In this document: positions 53,887-62,255 of the stretch, one piece after another | Numbering within the stretch: the first letter of the stretch is position 1 | How the letters are laid out: each line of letters begins with the position of its first letter | Made by a program: the position numbers and the translations under genes | Assembly: GCF_037971845.1 (NCBI RefSeq) | Contig: NZ_CP150227.1 | Span: 4,092,001 to 4,156,000 of the forward strand | Length of the DNA stretch: 64,000 bases | Reading direction: 5' to 3' | Source: Paenibacillus sp. FSL R5-0766 | GTDB lineage: Bacteria > Bacillota > Bacilli > Paenibacillales > Paenibacillaceae | Notes under the pieces: model-generated | Seen by the model: only the letters and a program-made list of their open reading frames with translations | What the model was told of the DNA's origin: nothing | Databases searched by the model: none

Positions 53887-54366
53887 TTGAAAAAAGCATC
53901 ACTTTTATTGTCAGCTTTAATGCTGACTATAGCAATAACAGCATGTGGAAGTGAGACAGAAAAAACAGCCAATACAGCGCCAGTGAAATCAACTGAAACA
54001 GATCTAGTAGAAACGCCTGTATTAGAAGACACTGAGCAGGCAAAAGAAGAAACTAAGCAAGAGGAAGTAGCAGAAACAGGTGAAGCAATCGAATATGAAC
54101 TTGATGGTTTAAAAATATCAGAAGTGTCCGTGAAAGATGATAATGGGATGTGGTCTTTAACAGCCTCTATTGAAAACACTGATAAAGAATTCGAAGTTGC
54201 TTTGCTAAAAGCGACCATTAACGACAAAGACGGAAAACAAATCGGTACAGCAGACGGTACGGTTGACTTCCTGGGAAAAGGTGAAAGCAAAACGGTTGAG
54301 TTTTACTCAATGGATGATCTTACGGGTTACGATTCTTTCAAATTTCAGATTGACAGTAAAATGTAA
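53887..54366 (+). CDS. Small FxLYD-type lipoprotein
   Basis: 159 aa. Lipoprotein signal (MKKASLLLSALMLTIAITAC) with Cys at residue 20, then a low-complexity Thr/Glu spacer and a beta-sandwich domain (GLKISEVSVKDDNGMWSLTASIENT, GTVDFLGKGESKTVEFY) like FxLYD/DUF3426 domains. TTG start 6 nt after GGAGGA. Function unknown; likely surface-exposed. Ends at a strong terminator 180 bp downstream. Confidence 0.75.
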   Translation: MKKASLLLSALMLTIAITACGSETEKTANTAPVKSTETDLVETPVLEDTEQAKEETKQEEVAETGEAIEYELDGLKISEVSVKDDNGMWSLTASIENTDKEFEVALLKATINDKDGKQIGTADGTVDFLGKGESKTVEFYSMDDLTGYDSFKFQIDSKM

Positions 54367-54544
54367 TGAAGATCGGATTGTGAAGCCCAGCCTGAAAGAG
54401 CATTTTCCAGCTCAAACCTATATAAATAAGTCATCGTTCATCAAACTGGGATATGGATAGCTATGAAATCCGAAATGGGCATTTTATAACAAAGTCTACC
54501 ATCAGATGATATTCGACATTGTTAAGAAAAGTCTGATTAAATGA

Positions 54545-54584
54545 AAATAAGGCCCTGTCAGCTAAGACCTGATAAGGCCTTATT
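54545..54584 (+). terminator. Terminator after lipoprotein gene
   Basis: AATAAGGCC/GGCCTTATT stem with inner CTGTCAG/CTGATA pairing, followed by TCTATTTC. Confidence 0.75.
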
Positions 54585-54667
54585 CTATTTCTAAACGCCT
54601 GGAAATATATCACTTATAAAAATTATCTACATTTAGCGATATAGTAGTAGCACTCCTAGTTTTTCAA

Positions 54668-54690
54668 TTACAGAGTAAATTACTCTGTAA
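54668..54690. repeat. 23-bp palindrome
   Basis: TTACAGAGTAA and its complement TTACTCTGTAA flank a single A in an AT-rich gap. Could be a protein-binding site or a remnant of the nearby element. Confidence 0.55.
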
Positions 54691-54812
54691 AATCTCTTTG
54701 ATGATCTTGTTAATAACTATTTTTGCTCATTTATTTAGCACAAATAGTGAACTTTTGTGGGTAATTTGGTTTTTGATTAAGTATGTTGAGAATTGTCCAC
54801 AAAAGGAAAAAA

Positions 54813-54911
54813 ACCTCAGCGCTAGAGCACCAAGGTATTGAGAGCTATTAGTACAACCTGATATATTGATCGCGTTCCCATTGATGGGCTGGTGTGCAGT
54901 TTATGTACGAT
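54813..54911 (-). pseudogene. Fragment of a glnA 3' end with terminator
   Basis: On the minus strand the last codons read [18 protein letters not shown] and a stop, matching the glnA C-terminus ([18 protein letters not shown]). A glnA-like terminator follows. A 23-bp stretch (54861-54883) is identical to 57571-57593 in glnA, while flanking positions differ, so this is a homologous but diverged copy, not a recent duplication. Confidence 0.85.
54861..54883. repeat. Direct repeat, left copy (possible att core)
   Basis: 23 bp identical to 57571-57593, the coding end of glnA. Together they bracket 2.7 kb of decayed element sequence. Confidence 0.85.
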
Positions 54912-54985
54912 CGCTTAATATTATTGTTTCTTTCAATATTTATGCGCTATTTACGACTAGAATAGGAACTAAAGTTCGTAGTCGA

Positions 54986-55087
54986 TCATAGCTTTTCACG
55001 ACATTGGGGACATTCAGGAGACGATTTGGGGGATGCTCCACGAACTTTAAATGAACCGTCAGTACAGCTCCAATAGATTATAATCAT
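54986..55087 (-). CDS. 33-aa putative zinc-binding protein
   Basis: MIIIYWSCTDGSFKVRGASP then KSSPECPQCREKL. One CPQC pair plus another Cys near the start hint at a tiny zinc ribbon. ATG with AAAGGGGTG about 10 nt upstream. Too short to judge by statistics; the only support is the site and the CxxC. Confidence 0.45.
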   Translation of the reverse strand: MIIIYWSCTDGSFKVRGASPKSSPECPQCREKL

Positions 55088-55304
55088 ATATCAGAAACAC
55101 CCCTTTATAATAGTACAACAGCGGTCAGGCGATACCGATTGCCACACTCAAAAGCATCGACCAAAAGGGTAGCGAGTTTTCTTATTTATCAAAACCAAAA
55201 TAGTAGTGTAAAAACTTAAATTTTTAATTATTGTATATATTTTCCATATAAGGTATGATAAATTTACCGATCGGGATAAAATAACTAAAGGGAGAGTAGA
55301 TTAA

Positions 55305-55646
55305 ATGAAAAAGAAATTACTTGCTGGATTATTAGCTGTATCTGCATGTTTTTCAATTGGATCCACGTCCTTCGCTGCTGATGCCACTATTTCAACACCT
55401 AATTCTTCACCATCGGAAATGTCCCAGGTGATAGCACCTCATGCTTTTTTTGAGCGCGATATTTACCTTAAAGTAGGCCAACCTGGACAATGGTATAGCG
55501 GCTACACTTATGATGTAATCTATAGCGATGGCGCTTGTGATATTGGCCCTGACTTTTTAGTTACTCCTATTCAACCTGGGCTTACAGTTGTAAGTGCAAA
55601 CCACGGTACTTATACGATACTTTTCAAATTCCATGTTAGCTATTAG
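55305..55646 (+). CDS. Small secreted protein, paralogue A
   Basis: 113-aa precursor. Signal MKKKLLAGLLAVSACFSIG then GSTSFAA cleavage; mature part of about 88 aa (FFERDIYLKVGQPGQWYSGYTY, one Cys pair absent). The leader is nearly the same as that of the gene at 56742, so they are paralogues or share a cassette. Function unknown. AAAGGGAGAG lies before the ATG. A hairpin terminator follows. Confidence 0.75.
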   Translation: MKKKLLAGLLAVSACFSIGSTSFAADATISTPNSSPSEMSQVIAPHAFFERDIYLKVGQPGQWYSGYTYDVIYSDGACDIGPDFLVTPIQPGLTVVSANHGTYTILFKFHVSY

Positions 55647-55698
55647 TATCAACGAACAATGACAAACTTTAGTGCACCCATGCCAGTTGCACTAAAAT

Positions 55699-55740
55699 AA
55701 CAGGCGCTGTCAGAAGTCCCTCCGACATCGCCTGTTTTAA
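55699..55740 (+). terminator. Terminator after paralogue A
   Basis: AACAGGCG/CGCCTGTT stem with inner GTC/GAC pairing, followed by TTTTAAAT. Confidence 0.75.
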
Positions 55741-56092
55741 ATCGAATATACTGTCGTTCGGCCAATTGGCTGTTTCCGCATCCGGCTAACTGTCTTTGCC
55801 TGGCGACTGGGAAATATAAAATCAGTCGGAAGCATGTCGGCTGTGTAGTCATCCAGATCTGATCGAATACTCGGATGAATGATAAAAGTTTTGGCATGCT
55901 TGTTCTTTTACTCAACCATGCTATGTGTGTGCCTCTCGTTTGCCAAACCCTAAGACTTAGCAAGTCAGAAACCCGCAGTCCGCTGTATATCCCCATACAA
56001 AAAAATAAGTAGTTGCGCATACTCCGTATATAGAAGTCTTCCTTCATTTCATCTATAACCCGTTCGTCCCAGATCGGCTGTACTTTCCTCAT
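55739..56092 (-). pseudogene. Tyrosine-recombinase remnant (small phage integrase)
   Basis: Starts MRKVQPIWDERVIDEMKED and keeps the Arg box in MGIYSGLRVSDLLSLRV, then shifts frame and meets an in-frame stop before KTFIIHPSIRSDLDDY and LPTDFIFPSRQ in the shifted frame. The catalytic His/Tyr half is missing. Clearly decayed. Confidence 0.85.
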
Positions 56093-56258
56093 CTCATCAC
56101 CTTCTCTACATCATCATCCTTCTTCCAGCATCGCGGCATAATACATAACTGTTTCAATCCGGTCCACGTTCCCACCCACATCCCCGGCATTTATTAGGAT
56201 GCTGATCAGATACCCTTGGAATAGCCGGTTCAGTTTTACTGAAATAGTTACCCTCCAC
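56089..56258 (-). pseudogene. Frameshifted small Cys-rich phage-type protein
   Basis: GTG start 6 nt after AAGGG. First frame gives MEGNYFSKTEPAIPRVSDQ and HPNKCRGCGW; one base later the reading continues as TGLKQLCIMPRCWKKDDD in another frame, ending in a stop overlapping the integrase ATG. Four Cys in a CxxC ... CxxxxC layout recall small zinc-binding proteins found beside phage integrases. A single frameshift broke it. Confidence 0.65.
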
Positions 56259-56273
56259 TTTCTTCCCTTCTAT

Positions 56274-56301
56274 ACAAAAAGGCCGCTCAAAGAGCGACCT
56301 T
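56274..56301 (-). terminator. Hairpin with T tract upstream of the decayed integrase
   Basis: AAGGTCGCTC/GAGCGGCCTT stem followed by TTTTTG on the minus strand. The 56302-56741 stretch on either strand shows no gene I can support. Confidence 0.55.
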
Positions 56302-56741
56302 CTCATTTACGTTATTATATGGAATGGATAAAATTTATCATAATAATAGTCCGTATTCACTACGTTTTCATGAAACTTGAGTTTCAAATTATGGCGTGTC
56401 CTGAAACCCACTGAAGTGCATCTTTTACCGCCTTTTCTCCCCCTCCTGCGTCACTTTCCCTTAACGTGCCCCGACACAACTACGGTAAACTTCCTGACTT
56501 GGAACGGAAATTCGGCAAAATTGGCTACATTCAGCGTTTTCAGACACACCCTAGTTTCTATCGAGCATTTCTCATAATCCCAATGAAGCCTTAAATTTCT
56601 TTCTCTTAATTAAAAAACAATTCATTCTTGTTAGTTCACACAATATTCATTGGACAAAAATTTTATGTTAACAATTATACATTTATGTATAATAATGTTA
56701 TATAATGGTTTTGTATTCCAAATAAAGAAAGGGAGATTAAG

Positions 56742-57053
56742 ATGAAAAAGAAGCTTATGATTGGTCTTTTAACTGCCATTGCATGCATGACTGTTGGTTC
56801 AACTTCCTTTGCAGCTAGTGCCATTACACCAAACAACAACTCTTTAGAAAGAGTACACGCTGCTCCTTTCGCTTCAAAATATGTTAAGGTTCAACAAATT
56901 TTACCGAAATATCAATATCCTACTCTCGGGGATATCCCTACAACATTAAACTATGCTGAAAACGACCTTTTTGGTGTTTTGCAGTTATCATCAGTGGATG
57001 GTCAGACAGGCTATACGTGGACTGTTACCTATGGAGGATATATTTCTAATTAG
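56742..57053 (+). CDS. Small secreted protein, paralogue B
   Basis: 103-aa precursor with leader MKKKLMIGLLTAIACMTVG and cleavage after SFAA. Mature part: YVKVQQILPKYQYPTLGDIP, then TTLNYAENDLFGVLQL and GYTWTVTYGGYISN, a short beta-rich domain. Leader shared with the gene at 55305. Ribosome site GAAAGGGAGA 5 nt upstream. Likely exported; no function assigned. Confidence 0.75.
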   Translation: MKKKLMIGLLTAIACMTVGSTSFAASAITPNNNSLERVHAAPFASKYVKVQQILPKYQYPTLGDIPTTLNYAENDLFGVLQLSSVDGQTGYTWTVTYGGYISN

Positions 57054-57060
57054 ATGTGAG

Positions 57061-57121
57061 CAATAAGAAAGAGAATGCACCTTTCAGGATTTGACTGAAA
57101 GGTGCATTCTCTTTCTTATTG
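57061..57121 (+). terminator. Perfect 27-bp hairpin after paralogue B
   Basis: Two perfectly complementary 27-nt arms around a 7-nt loop, without a good T run on either side. Probably a transcription stop, but also unusually long. Confidence 0.6.
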
Positions 57122-57214
57122 AATCAAGCCAAACATTCGTTCCTATTTCTATAATTACGTTTAACTTAGGAAATATCAGAAACTTTTTTCTTGCAAATAT
57201 CTATCATCTCTCAA

Positions 57215-57442
57215 AAAGACCTGTAAAATAATGGAATAGATAAAGATATCACTATTCACGGACTCAGACACACACATGCTGTTATGATGTTAGAATCCGG
57301 GGCAAGCATGAAAGAAGTCCAGGAAAGATTAGGACACGCTTCCATTGAAGTCACGTCTGATATTTACGCACATATTACAGAAGTGATAGAGGCTAGGAGC
57401 ATAGATAAATACTCTTCTTATATGGACTATCCAGAAGAATAG
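57215..57442 (+). pseudogene. C-terminal fragment of a second tyrosine recombinase
   Basis: Open frame DITIHGLRHTHAVMMLESGA, then LGHASIEVTSDIYAHI and a stop after SSYMDYPEE. This holds the His-x-x-Arg, the HxxR-type His and the catalytic Tyr of a phage or ICE integrase. No start or N-terminal part is present; an upstream stop interrupts. It points at the glnA end. Confidence 0.85.
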
Positions 57443-57453
57443 ATAAATTAAGT

Positions 57454-57477
57454 CGCGGTCAAAACCGCGGTCAAAAC
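57454..57477. repeat. Tandem 12-bp repeat near the att-like site
   Basis: CGCGGTCAAAAC occurs twice in direct order between the integrase remnant and glnA, where arm-type integrase or Xis sites would be expected. Confidence 0.8.
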
Positions 57478-57506
57478 AAATATCCCACCAATTTTTCTCT
57501 AGAAAG

Positions 57507-57549
57507 AGAAAAACCTTGGAACGCTGAAAATCCAGCATTACCAAGGTTT
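57507..57549 (-). terminator. Terminator after glnA
   Basis: AACCTTGG...CCAAGGTT stem with inner AATGCTG/CAGCGTT pairing, followed by TTTTTCTC on the minus strand. Confidence 0.88.
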
Positions 57550-57557
57550 AGTTATCC

Positions 57558-58886
57558 CTAGTACAAAGTAATATATTGATCGCGTTCCCATTGGTGGACT
57601 TGTGTACGGTACATATCCCACTCAATTTCTTTCAGCTCATAGAAGTGAGCCAAGGCGTGGTCGCCCAGAGCATCACAGATGACTTCGCTGCGGATCAATT
57701 CATTCAATGCTTCTTTCAGGTCAGCTGGCAAGCTTGGAATGCCTTCTTCCACACGCTCTTCTTCTGACATGATGTAGATGTTACGGTCAATTGGAGCTGG
57801 TAAGGAAAGCTCACGTTTGATTCCGTCCAGACCTGCTTTCAACAGAACAGACAGAGCCAGGTAAGGGTTAGCAGCCGGATCCGGGTTACGAACCTCAACA
57901 CGTGTACTCAGACCACGGGAAGCTGGAATACGAATCATTGGGCTACGGTTACTAGCAGACCATGCTACATAACAAGGTGCTTCATAACCTGGTACAAGAC
58001 GTTTGTATGAGTTCACAGTTGGGTTAGTAATTGCTGCAAACGCACGTGCGTGCTTCAGAGTTCCAGCCATGAAGTGACGAGCAGTTTTGCTCAGACCCAA
58101 CTCGTCCGACTCATCAACAAATGCGTTCTCATTGCCTTTAAACAAGGATTGGTTACAGTGCATACCGGATCCGTTCATACCAAACAGCGGTTTCGGCATA
58201 AATGTAGCATGTAAACCATGCTGACGTGCAATCGTTTTAACAACGAGTTTGAACGTTTGGATCTGGTCAGCTGCTTTCAGAGCGTCTGCATATTTGAAGT
58301 CGATCTCATGCTGACCTGGAGCTACCTCATGGTGGGAAGCTTCGATCTCAAAGCCCATTTCTTCAAGTGTGATAACGATGTCACGACGACAGTTTTCACC
58401 AAGATCCGTAGGCGCAAGGTCGAAATAACCACCTTGGTCATTCAGCTCGTTAGTTGGGTTTCCTTTTTCGTCTGTTTTGAACAAGAAGAACTCGGGTTCA
58501 GGACCAACGTTAAAGGAAGTGAATCCCATATCTTGGGCTTCCTTCAGGTTTCGTTTCAAGATGCCACGTGGATCTCCTGGGAACGGATTACCATCCGGAA
58601 GATATACGTCGCAAATCAGACGTGCAACACGGTTCTCTGCAACCCATGGGAAAATAAGCCAAGAATCTAGATCTGGATAGAGGTACATGTCGGACTCTTC
58701 AATACGTACATAACCTTCAATGGAAGATCCATCGAACATCATTTTGTTATCCAGAGCCTTAGTCAACTGACTCACAGGAATCTCAACGTTTTTGATAGCT
58801 CCAAGCAAATCAGTAAATTGCAATCGAATGAATCGTACGTTTTCTTCTTTCGAAATGCGGAGAATGTCTTCTTTTGTATAACTCAC
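57558..58886 (-). CDS. glnA: Glutamine synthetase type I
   Basis: Makes glutamine from glutamate and ammonia. 442 aa, of the GSI-alpha type that lacks the adenylylation Tyr region. Motifs: [98 protein letters not shown] start 5-7 nt after GGGAGAGG. Second gene of the glnRA operon; feedback-inhibited GlnA also binds GlnR/TnrA in Bacillus. Confidence 0.97.
   Translation of the reverse strand: MSYTKEDILRISKEENVRFIRLQFTDLLGAIKNVEIPVSQLTKALDNKMMFDGSSIEGYVRIEESDMYLYPDLDSWLIFPWVAENRVARLICDVYLPDGNPFPGDPRGILKRNLKEAQDMGFTSFNVGPEPEFFLFKTDEKGNPTNELNDQGGYFDLAPTDLGENCRRDIVITLEEMGFEIEASHHEVAPGQHEIDFKYADALKAADQIQTFKLVVKTIARQHGLHATFMPKPLFGMNGSGMHCNQSLFKGNENAFVDESDELGLSKTARHFMAGTLKHARAFAAITNPTVNSYKRLVPGYEAPCYVAWSASNRSPMIRIPASRGLSTRVEVRNPDPAANPYLALSVLLKAGLDGIKRELSLPAPIDRNIYIMSEEERVEEGIPSLPADLKEALNELIRSEVICDALGDHALAHFYELKEIEWDMYRTQVHQWERDQYITLY
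57571..57593. repeat. Direct repeat, right copy (possible att core)
   Basis: 23 bp at the 3' coding end of glnA, identical to the copy at 54861-54883. Confidence 0.85.
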
Positions 58887-59015
58887 TATAACCTCTCCCT
58901 TTCTTATCTGCGTATTTGGCTTGCCTGTTATATTTGTACATTAGAAAGTTCCACGGGTCAAGGAGTCTCACACCAAAAGTGCATGTTTTCCCCTCACTCG
59001 CCAAGTTATGCGAAT

Positions 59016-59429
59016 TTAGTTTTTATTAAAGAATCGGGAAAGCTCTCCCTGAATGAGAGATACTTGTCCTGGTCTCTTACCTGATACAAGCTGCTGCTTC
59101 AGCAAGCGGTGCAACTGCGTATCGGACAGCTCTCTGCGTTTAACTTCAGTATCCGGCGTGATCACTGTAGCTTCCTCGGATTCTTTCGAAACAGGATTCA
59201 TCACTTGTTTGATCCCCGCGATGTTAACTCCTTTTTCAATCAAAGCCTTGATCTCTAGCAATCTCTCTACGTCATTAAAAGAGAATAACCGTTGATTACC
59301 TGACGTTCTCGCAGGAACGATCAAGCTGTGCTGCTCATAGTAACGAATCTGACGTGCAGACAGATCCGTAAGTTTCATTACAATACCAATTGGGAATAAG
59401 GCCATATTTCTGCGGATTTCATCACCCAT
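59016..59429 (-). CDS. glnR: Nitrogen regulator GlnR
   Basis: MerR-type repressor that binds DNA with feedback-inhibited glutamine synthetase. 137 aa: FPIGIVMKLTDLSARQIRYYEQHSLIVPAR helix-turn-helix and wing, then a Gln/Arg-rich C-terminal tail. The ATG of MGDEIRRN has GGAAGG 9 nt upstream. Promoter and operator follow below. Cotranscribed with glnA (129-bp gap). Confidence 0.94.
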   Translation of the reverse strand: MGDEIRRNMALFPIGIVMKLTDLSARQIRYYEQHSLIVPARTSGNQRLFSFNDVERLLEIKALIEKGVNIAGIKQVMNPVSKESEEATVITPDTEVKRRELSDTQLHRLLKQQLVSGKRPGQVSLIQGELSRFFNKN

Positions 59430-59464
59430 GTTCATCAACCTTCCAGTCATCTATTCTTCACCCT

Positions 59465-59494
59465 ATTGTACATTTAGTTATTACCAAGTGTCAA
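59465..59494 (-). promoter_or_regulatory. glnRA promoter
   Basis: Minus strand: perfect TTGACA, 18-bp spacer, TACAAT. Confidence 0.75.
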
Positions 59495-59499
59495 TGACG

Positions 59500-59516
59500 T
59501 GTTAGATAAACTCACA
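59500..59516. promoter_or_regulatory. GlnR/TnrA operator
   Basis: TGTTAGATAAACTCACA fits TGTNA-N7-TNACA exactly and lies just upstream of the -35. It overlaps the end of the ynbB-like gene. Confidence 0.8.
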
Positions 59517-60765
59517 ATAATTTACGATCTTTCATAGTCTGCAACGCCATCAAAACGCCATATTTGACATGAGAGTACGTTAATCCGCCTTGCATATACC
59601 CGATATATGGCTCCCGAATAGGCGCATCGGCTGATAATTCCAGACTTCCACCCTGAATGAACGTACCTGCCGCCATAATGACAGGGTGCTCATAACCAGG
59701 CATATCCCACGGTTCAGGAACCACATGACTGTCCACAGCTGCTGCACGCTGAATCCCCTGCACGAAGGCGATCAGATGCTCGGCAGAGCTAAACTTAACA
59801 GCCTGGATCAGATCTGTGCGAGCTTCATTCCAAGCTGGTTTGGTTACAAATCCGGATTCAGCAAACATCGCAGCAGCAAACGTACTTCCTTTGATAGCTT
59901 GTCCTACAATTGTCGGTGCCATGTAAAGTCCTTGGTAGATGCCACGTGTTGTCCCCAGCATTGCTCCAACCTCTCCCCCAATTCCAGGGGCTGTTAGACG
60001 ATAAGCTGCCAGCTGTACGTATTGTTCCTTCCCACATATGTATCCACCGGTTTCCGCAATGCCTCCACCAGGATTCTTGATCAGTGACCCGGCCATCAGA
60101 TCAACTCCGACTTCTGTCGGTTCACGTTCCTCCGTGAATTCACCGTAACAATTGTCTACGAATACGATGACATCTTCCTTAAGCGCTTTAACACGCGTAA
60201 CCATGTCAGCAATCTCAGCAACACAGAAGGATGAGCGCCAGTCATAACCACGTGAACGTTGAATCCCAATGACTTTTGTAGCCGGTGTAATGTTTTTTTC
60301 AACTGCTGCCCAGTCCACTCCACCTTCATCAGTTAAGGCCGTCTCACGGTAACCGATGCCAAAATCGCGTAATGAACCTGTACCATCACCGGGTTTGCCA
60401 ATAACTTTATGCAATGTGTCGTAAGGCTTACCCGTGATGTACAATAATTCGTCACCTGGACGCAAAACTCCAAAGAGAGCTGTACTAATCGTATGAGTAC
60501 CTGAAGCAAAATGAGGACGCACCAACGCGGCTTCCGCGCCGAAAACATCAGCATATACTTCATCAAGCACTTCACGCCCACGATCGTTATAGGCATAACC
60601 TGTTGAACCTGCAAAGTGAAAATCACTTACTTTTCGCTGTTGGAAAGCATTAATCACCTTCCATTGATTGTGATCTGTGATCCGATCAATCTGTTGCAGT
60701 TGTCCTTCAATCTGACGCTCCACTTGTTGTTGAAGTTCAGATATTTCTGAATCAAAGCTTACCAT
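59512..60765 (-). CDS. PLP-dependent protein, YnbB / methionine gamma-lyase-like
   Basis: 417 aa, family of aluminium-resistance (YnbB) proteins in Cys/Met metabolism PLP clan. PLP Lys in GSLIKNPGGGIAETGGYI; substrate region FHFAGSTGYAYNDRGREVLD. Actual reaction unknown; the aluminium label is historical. Conserved neighbour of hflX and glnR. Its stop lies inside the GlnR box region. Confidence 0.88.
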   Translation of the reverse strand: MVSFDSEISELQQQVERQIEGQLQQIDRITDHNQWKVINAFQQRKVSDFHFAGSTGYAYNDRGREVLDEVYADVFGAEAALVRPHFASGTHTISTALFGVLRPGDELLYITGKPYDTLHKVIGKPGDGTGSLRDFGIGYRETALTDEGGVDWAAVEKNITPATKVIGIQRSRGYDWRSSFCVAEIADMVTRVKALKEDVIVFVDNCYGEFTEEREPTEVGVDLMAGSLIKNPGGGIAETGGYICGKEQYVQLAAYRLTAPGIGGEVGAMLGTTRGIYQGLYMAPTIVGQAIKGSTFAAAMFAESGFVTKPAWNEARTDLIQAVKFSSAEHLIAFVQGIQRAAAVDSHVVPEPWDMPGYEHPVIMAAGTFIQGGSLELSADAPIREPYIGYMQGGLTYSHVKYGVLMALQTMKDRKLL

Positions 60766-60849
60766 CTTACTTCATTCCCCTTCATAGCACGAATCTGACG
60801 TTAAATATCTATTATCGTGTCAACTTATCACATCAATATGTCATGAGTA

Positions 60850-62136
60850 TTACAATTCGATGAAATCTTCAAGCATATGACCAAATTTCTCATATTCACC
60901 TTTTTGTAATTCCACTTCATAAATTACATCATTTTCTTCAAAGCTGGTATCTACTACATCACCAATTTTGTAGAGGACGGACGTAAGATCACCACGTTCT
61001 GCCGGAATCCGGAAGCGCTTCGTGTCACCTGTAAGCTCTGTCTGGATCAATTCACGGATTTTAAGCAAATCATCTGCGTCTAATGCGCTTACTTTGATAT
61101 GGTCTTTATCCAATGGAAGCATCTCAAGCTGCTCTGGTGTGCACGCATCTTTTTTGTTATACAGGACTAACTGTGGCTTGTCCCCTGAACCAAGTTCTTG
61201 CAAAATTGTATTAACCGTCCGCATCTGATCTTCACGCATAGCTGATGAGGCGTCTACAACATGCAGGATCAGGTCTGCTTCATTCACTTCCTCCAGCGTT
61301 GCACGGAACGCTGCAATCAGATCATGCGGTAGATTTTGAATAAATCCAACCGTGTCGGTAAGGACGATTTCTTTTCCACTTGGAAGTTCCATCGTACGTG
61401 ATGTTGGATCCAAAGTAGCGAATAGCTGATCTTGAATATACACATCTGCAGCCGTCAACTGCTTGAGCAAGGTTGATTTGCCAGCATTGGTATAACCAAC
61501 AAGGGCCACCTGTACTATACCTGTTTTTTTACGGCGTTCACGATGCAACTTACGATGACGAGTCAATTCTTCCAGATGACGTTTCAAATCATCGATACGA
61601 CCACGAATGTGACGGCGGTCTGTCTCCAGCTTGCTTTCACCTGGGCCCCTTGTTCCGATTCCGCCACCAAGTCTGGACAGGTTCTTGCCATGACCCGACA
61701 AACGTGGCAGTAAGTAGCTATGTTGAGCCAATTCCACTTGAATGATACCTTCTCTAGTGTTGGCACGTTGTGCAAAGATGTCCAAAATTAATTGGGTACG
61801 GTCAATAATTTTGAGATCGAGGGTTTCTTCCAGATTGCGAACCTGTGCCCCTGACAATTCCTGATCAAAAATAGCTGTTGTTGCTCCGAGTTCCTCCGCG
61901 ATTGCACGGAGCTCTTCCACTTTCCCTTTACCTATAAACCATTTGGTATCACGTTTTTCCCTGTTCTGAGAAAGTACACTTAGCACTTCCACTCCAGCTG
62001 TTTCGGCAAGTTTCACCAGTTCCTCTAAAGAGTACTCAGGGTTGATACCTGTACGTTTTACATCATCCGTAACAAGACTCACCAAAACGGCGCGATCTTT
62101 TTTGACCATATCTGTATCATGTGTGCCATTTGTCAT
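60850..62136 (-). CDS. hflX: GTPase HflX
   Basis: 428-aa ribosome-associated GTPase. N-terminal HflX domain (WFIGKGKVEELRAIAEELGATTAIFD; LSGHGKNLSRLGGGIGTRGPGE) followed by the G domain: VALVGYTNAGKSTLL, TDTVGFIQNLP, NKKD. Rescues or splits stalled ribosomes in stress. The ATG is 11 nt after GAGGGAG; a GTG four codons earlier abuts it. Confidence 0.95.
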   Translation of the reverse strand: MTNGTHDTDMVKKDRAVLVSLVTDDVKRTGINPEYSLEELVKLAETAGVEVLSVLSQNREKRDTKWFIGKGKVEELRAIAEELGATTAIFDQELSGAQVRNLEETLDLKIIDRTQLILDIFAQRANTREGIIQVELAQHSYLLPRLSGHGKNLSRLGGGIGTRGPGESKLETDRRHIRGRIDDLKRHLEELTRHRKLHRERRKKTGIVQVALVGYTNAGKSTLLKQLTAADVYIQDQLFATLDPTSRTMELPSGKEIVLTDTVGFIQNLPHDLIAAFRATLEEVNEADLILHVVDASSAMREDQMRTVNTILQELGSGDKPQLVLYNKKDACTPEQLEMLPLDKDHIKVSALDADDLLKIRELIQTELTGDTKRFRIPAERGDLTSVLYKIGDVVDTSFEENDVIYEVELQKGEYEKFGHMLEDFIEL

Positions 62137-62255
62137 GTATATGTTCACTCCCTCTAATTACTAATCCATTAGTATTCATTGCCACGAATATGCCATGGCA
62201 TGCCTTAAGCCGAACCGGTTGGCCCGGCCGGCTGGTGTAAAAACTATATTATCGC

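Noticed and set aside
54600..54830. Looked for an IscB/TnpB or transposase gene linked to the RNA-like stretch
   Set aside because: No open frame of suitable length or HNH/RuvC motif on either strand between 53.3 and 57.5 kb.
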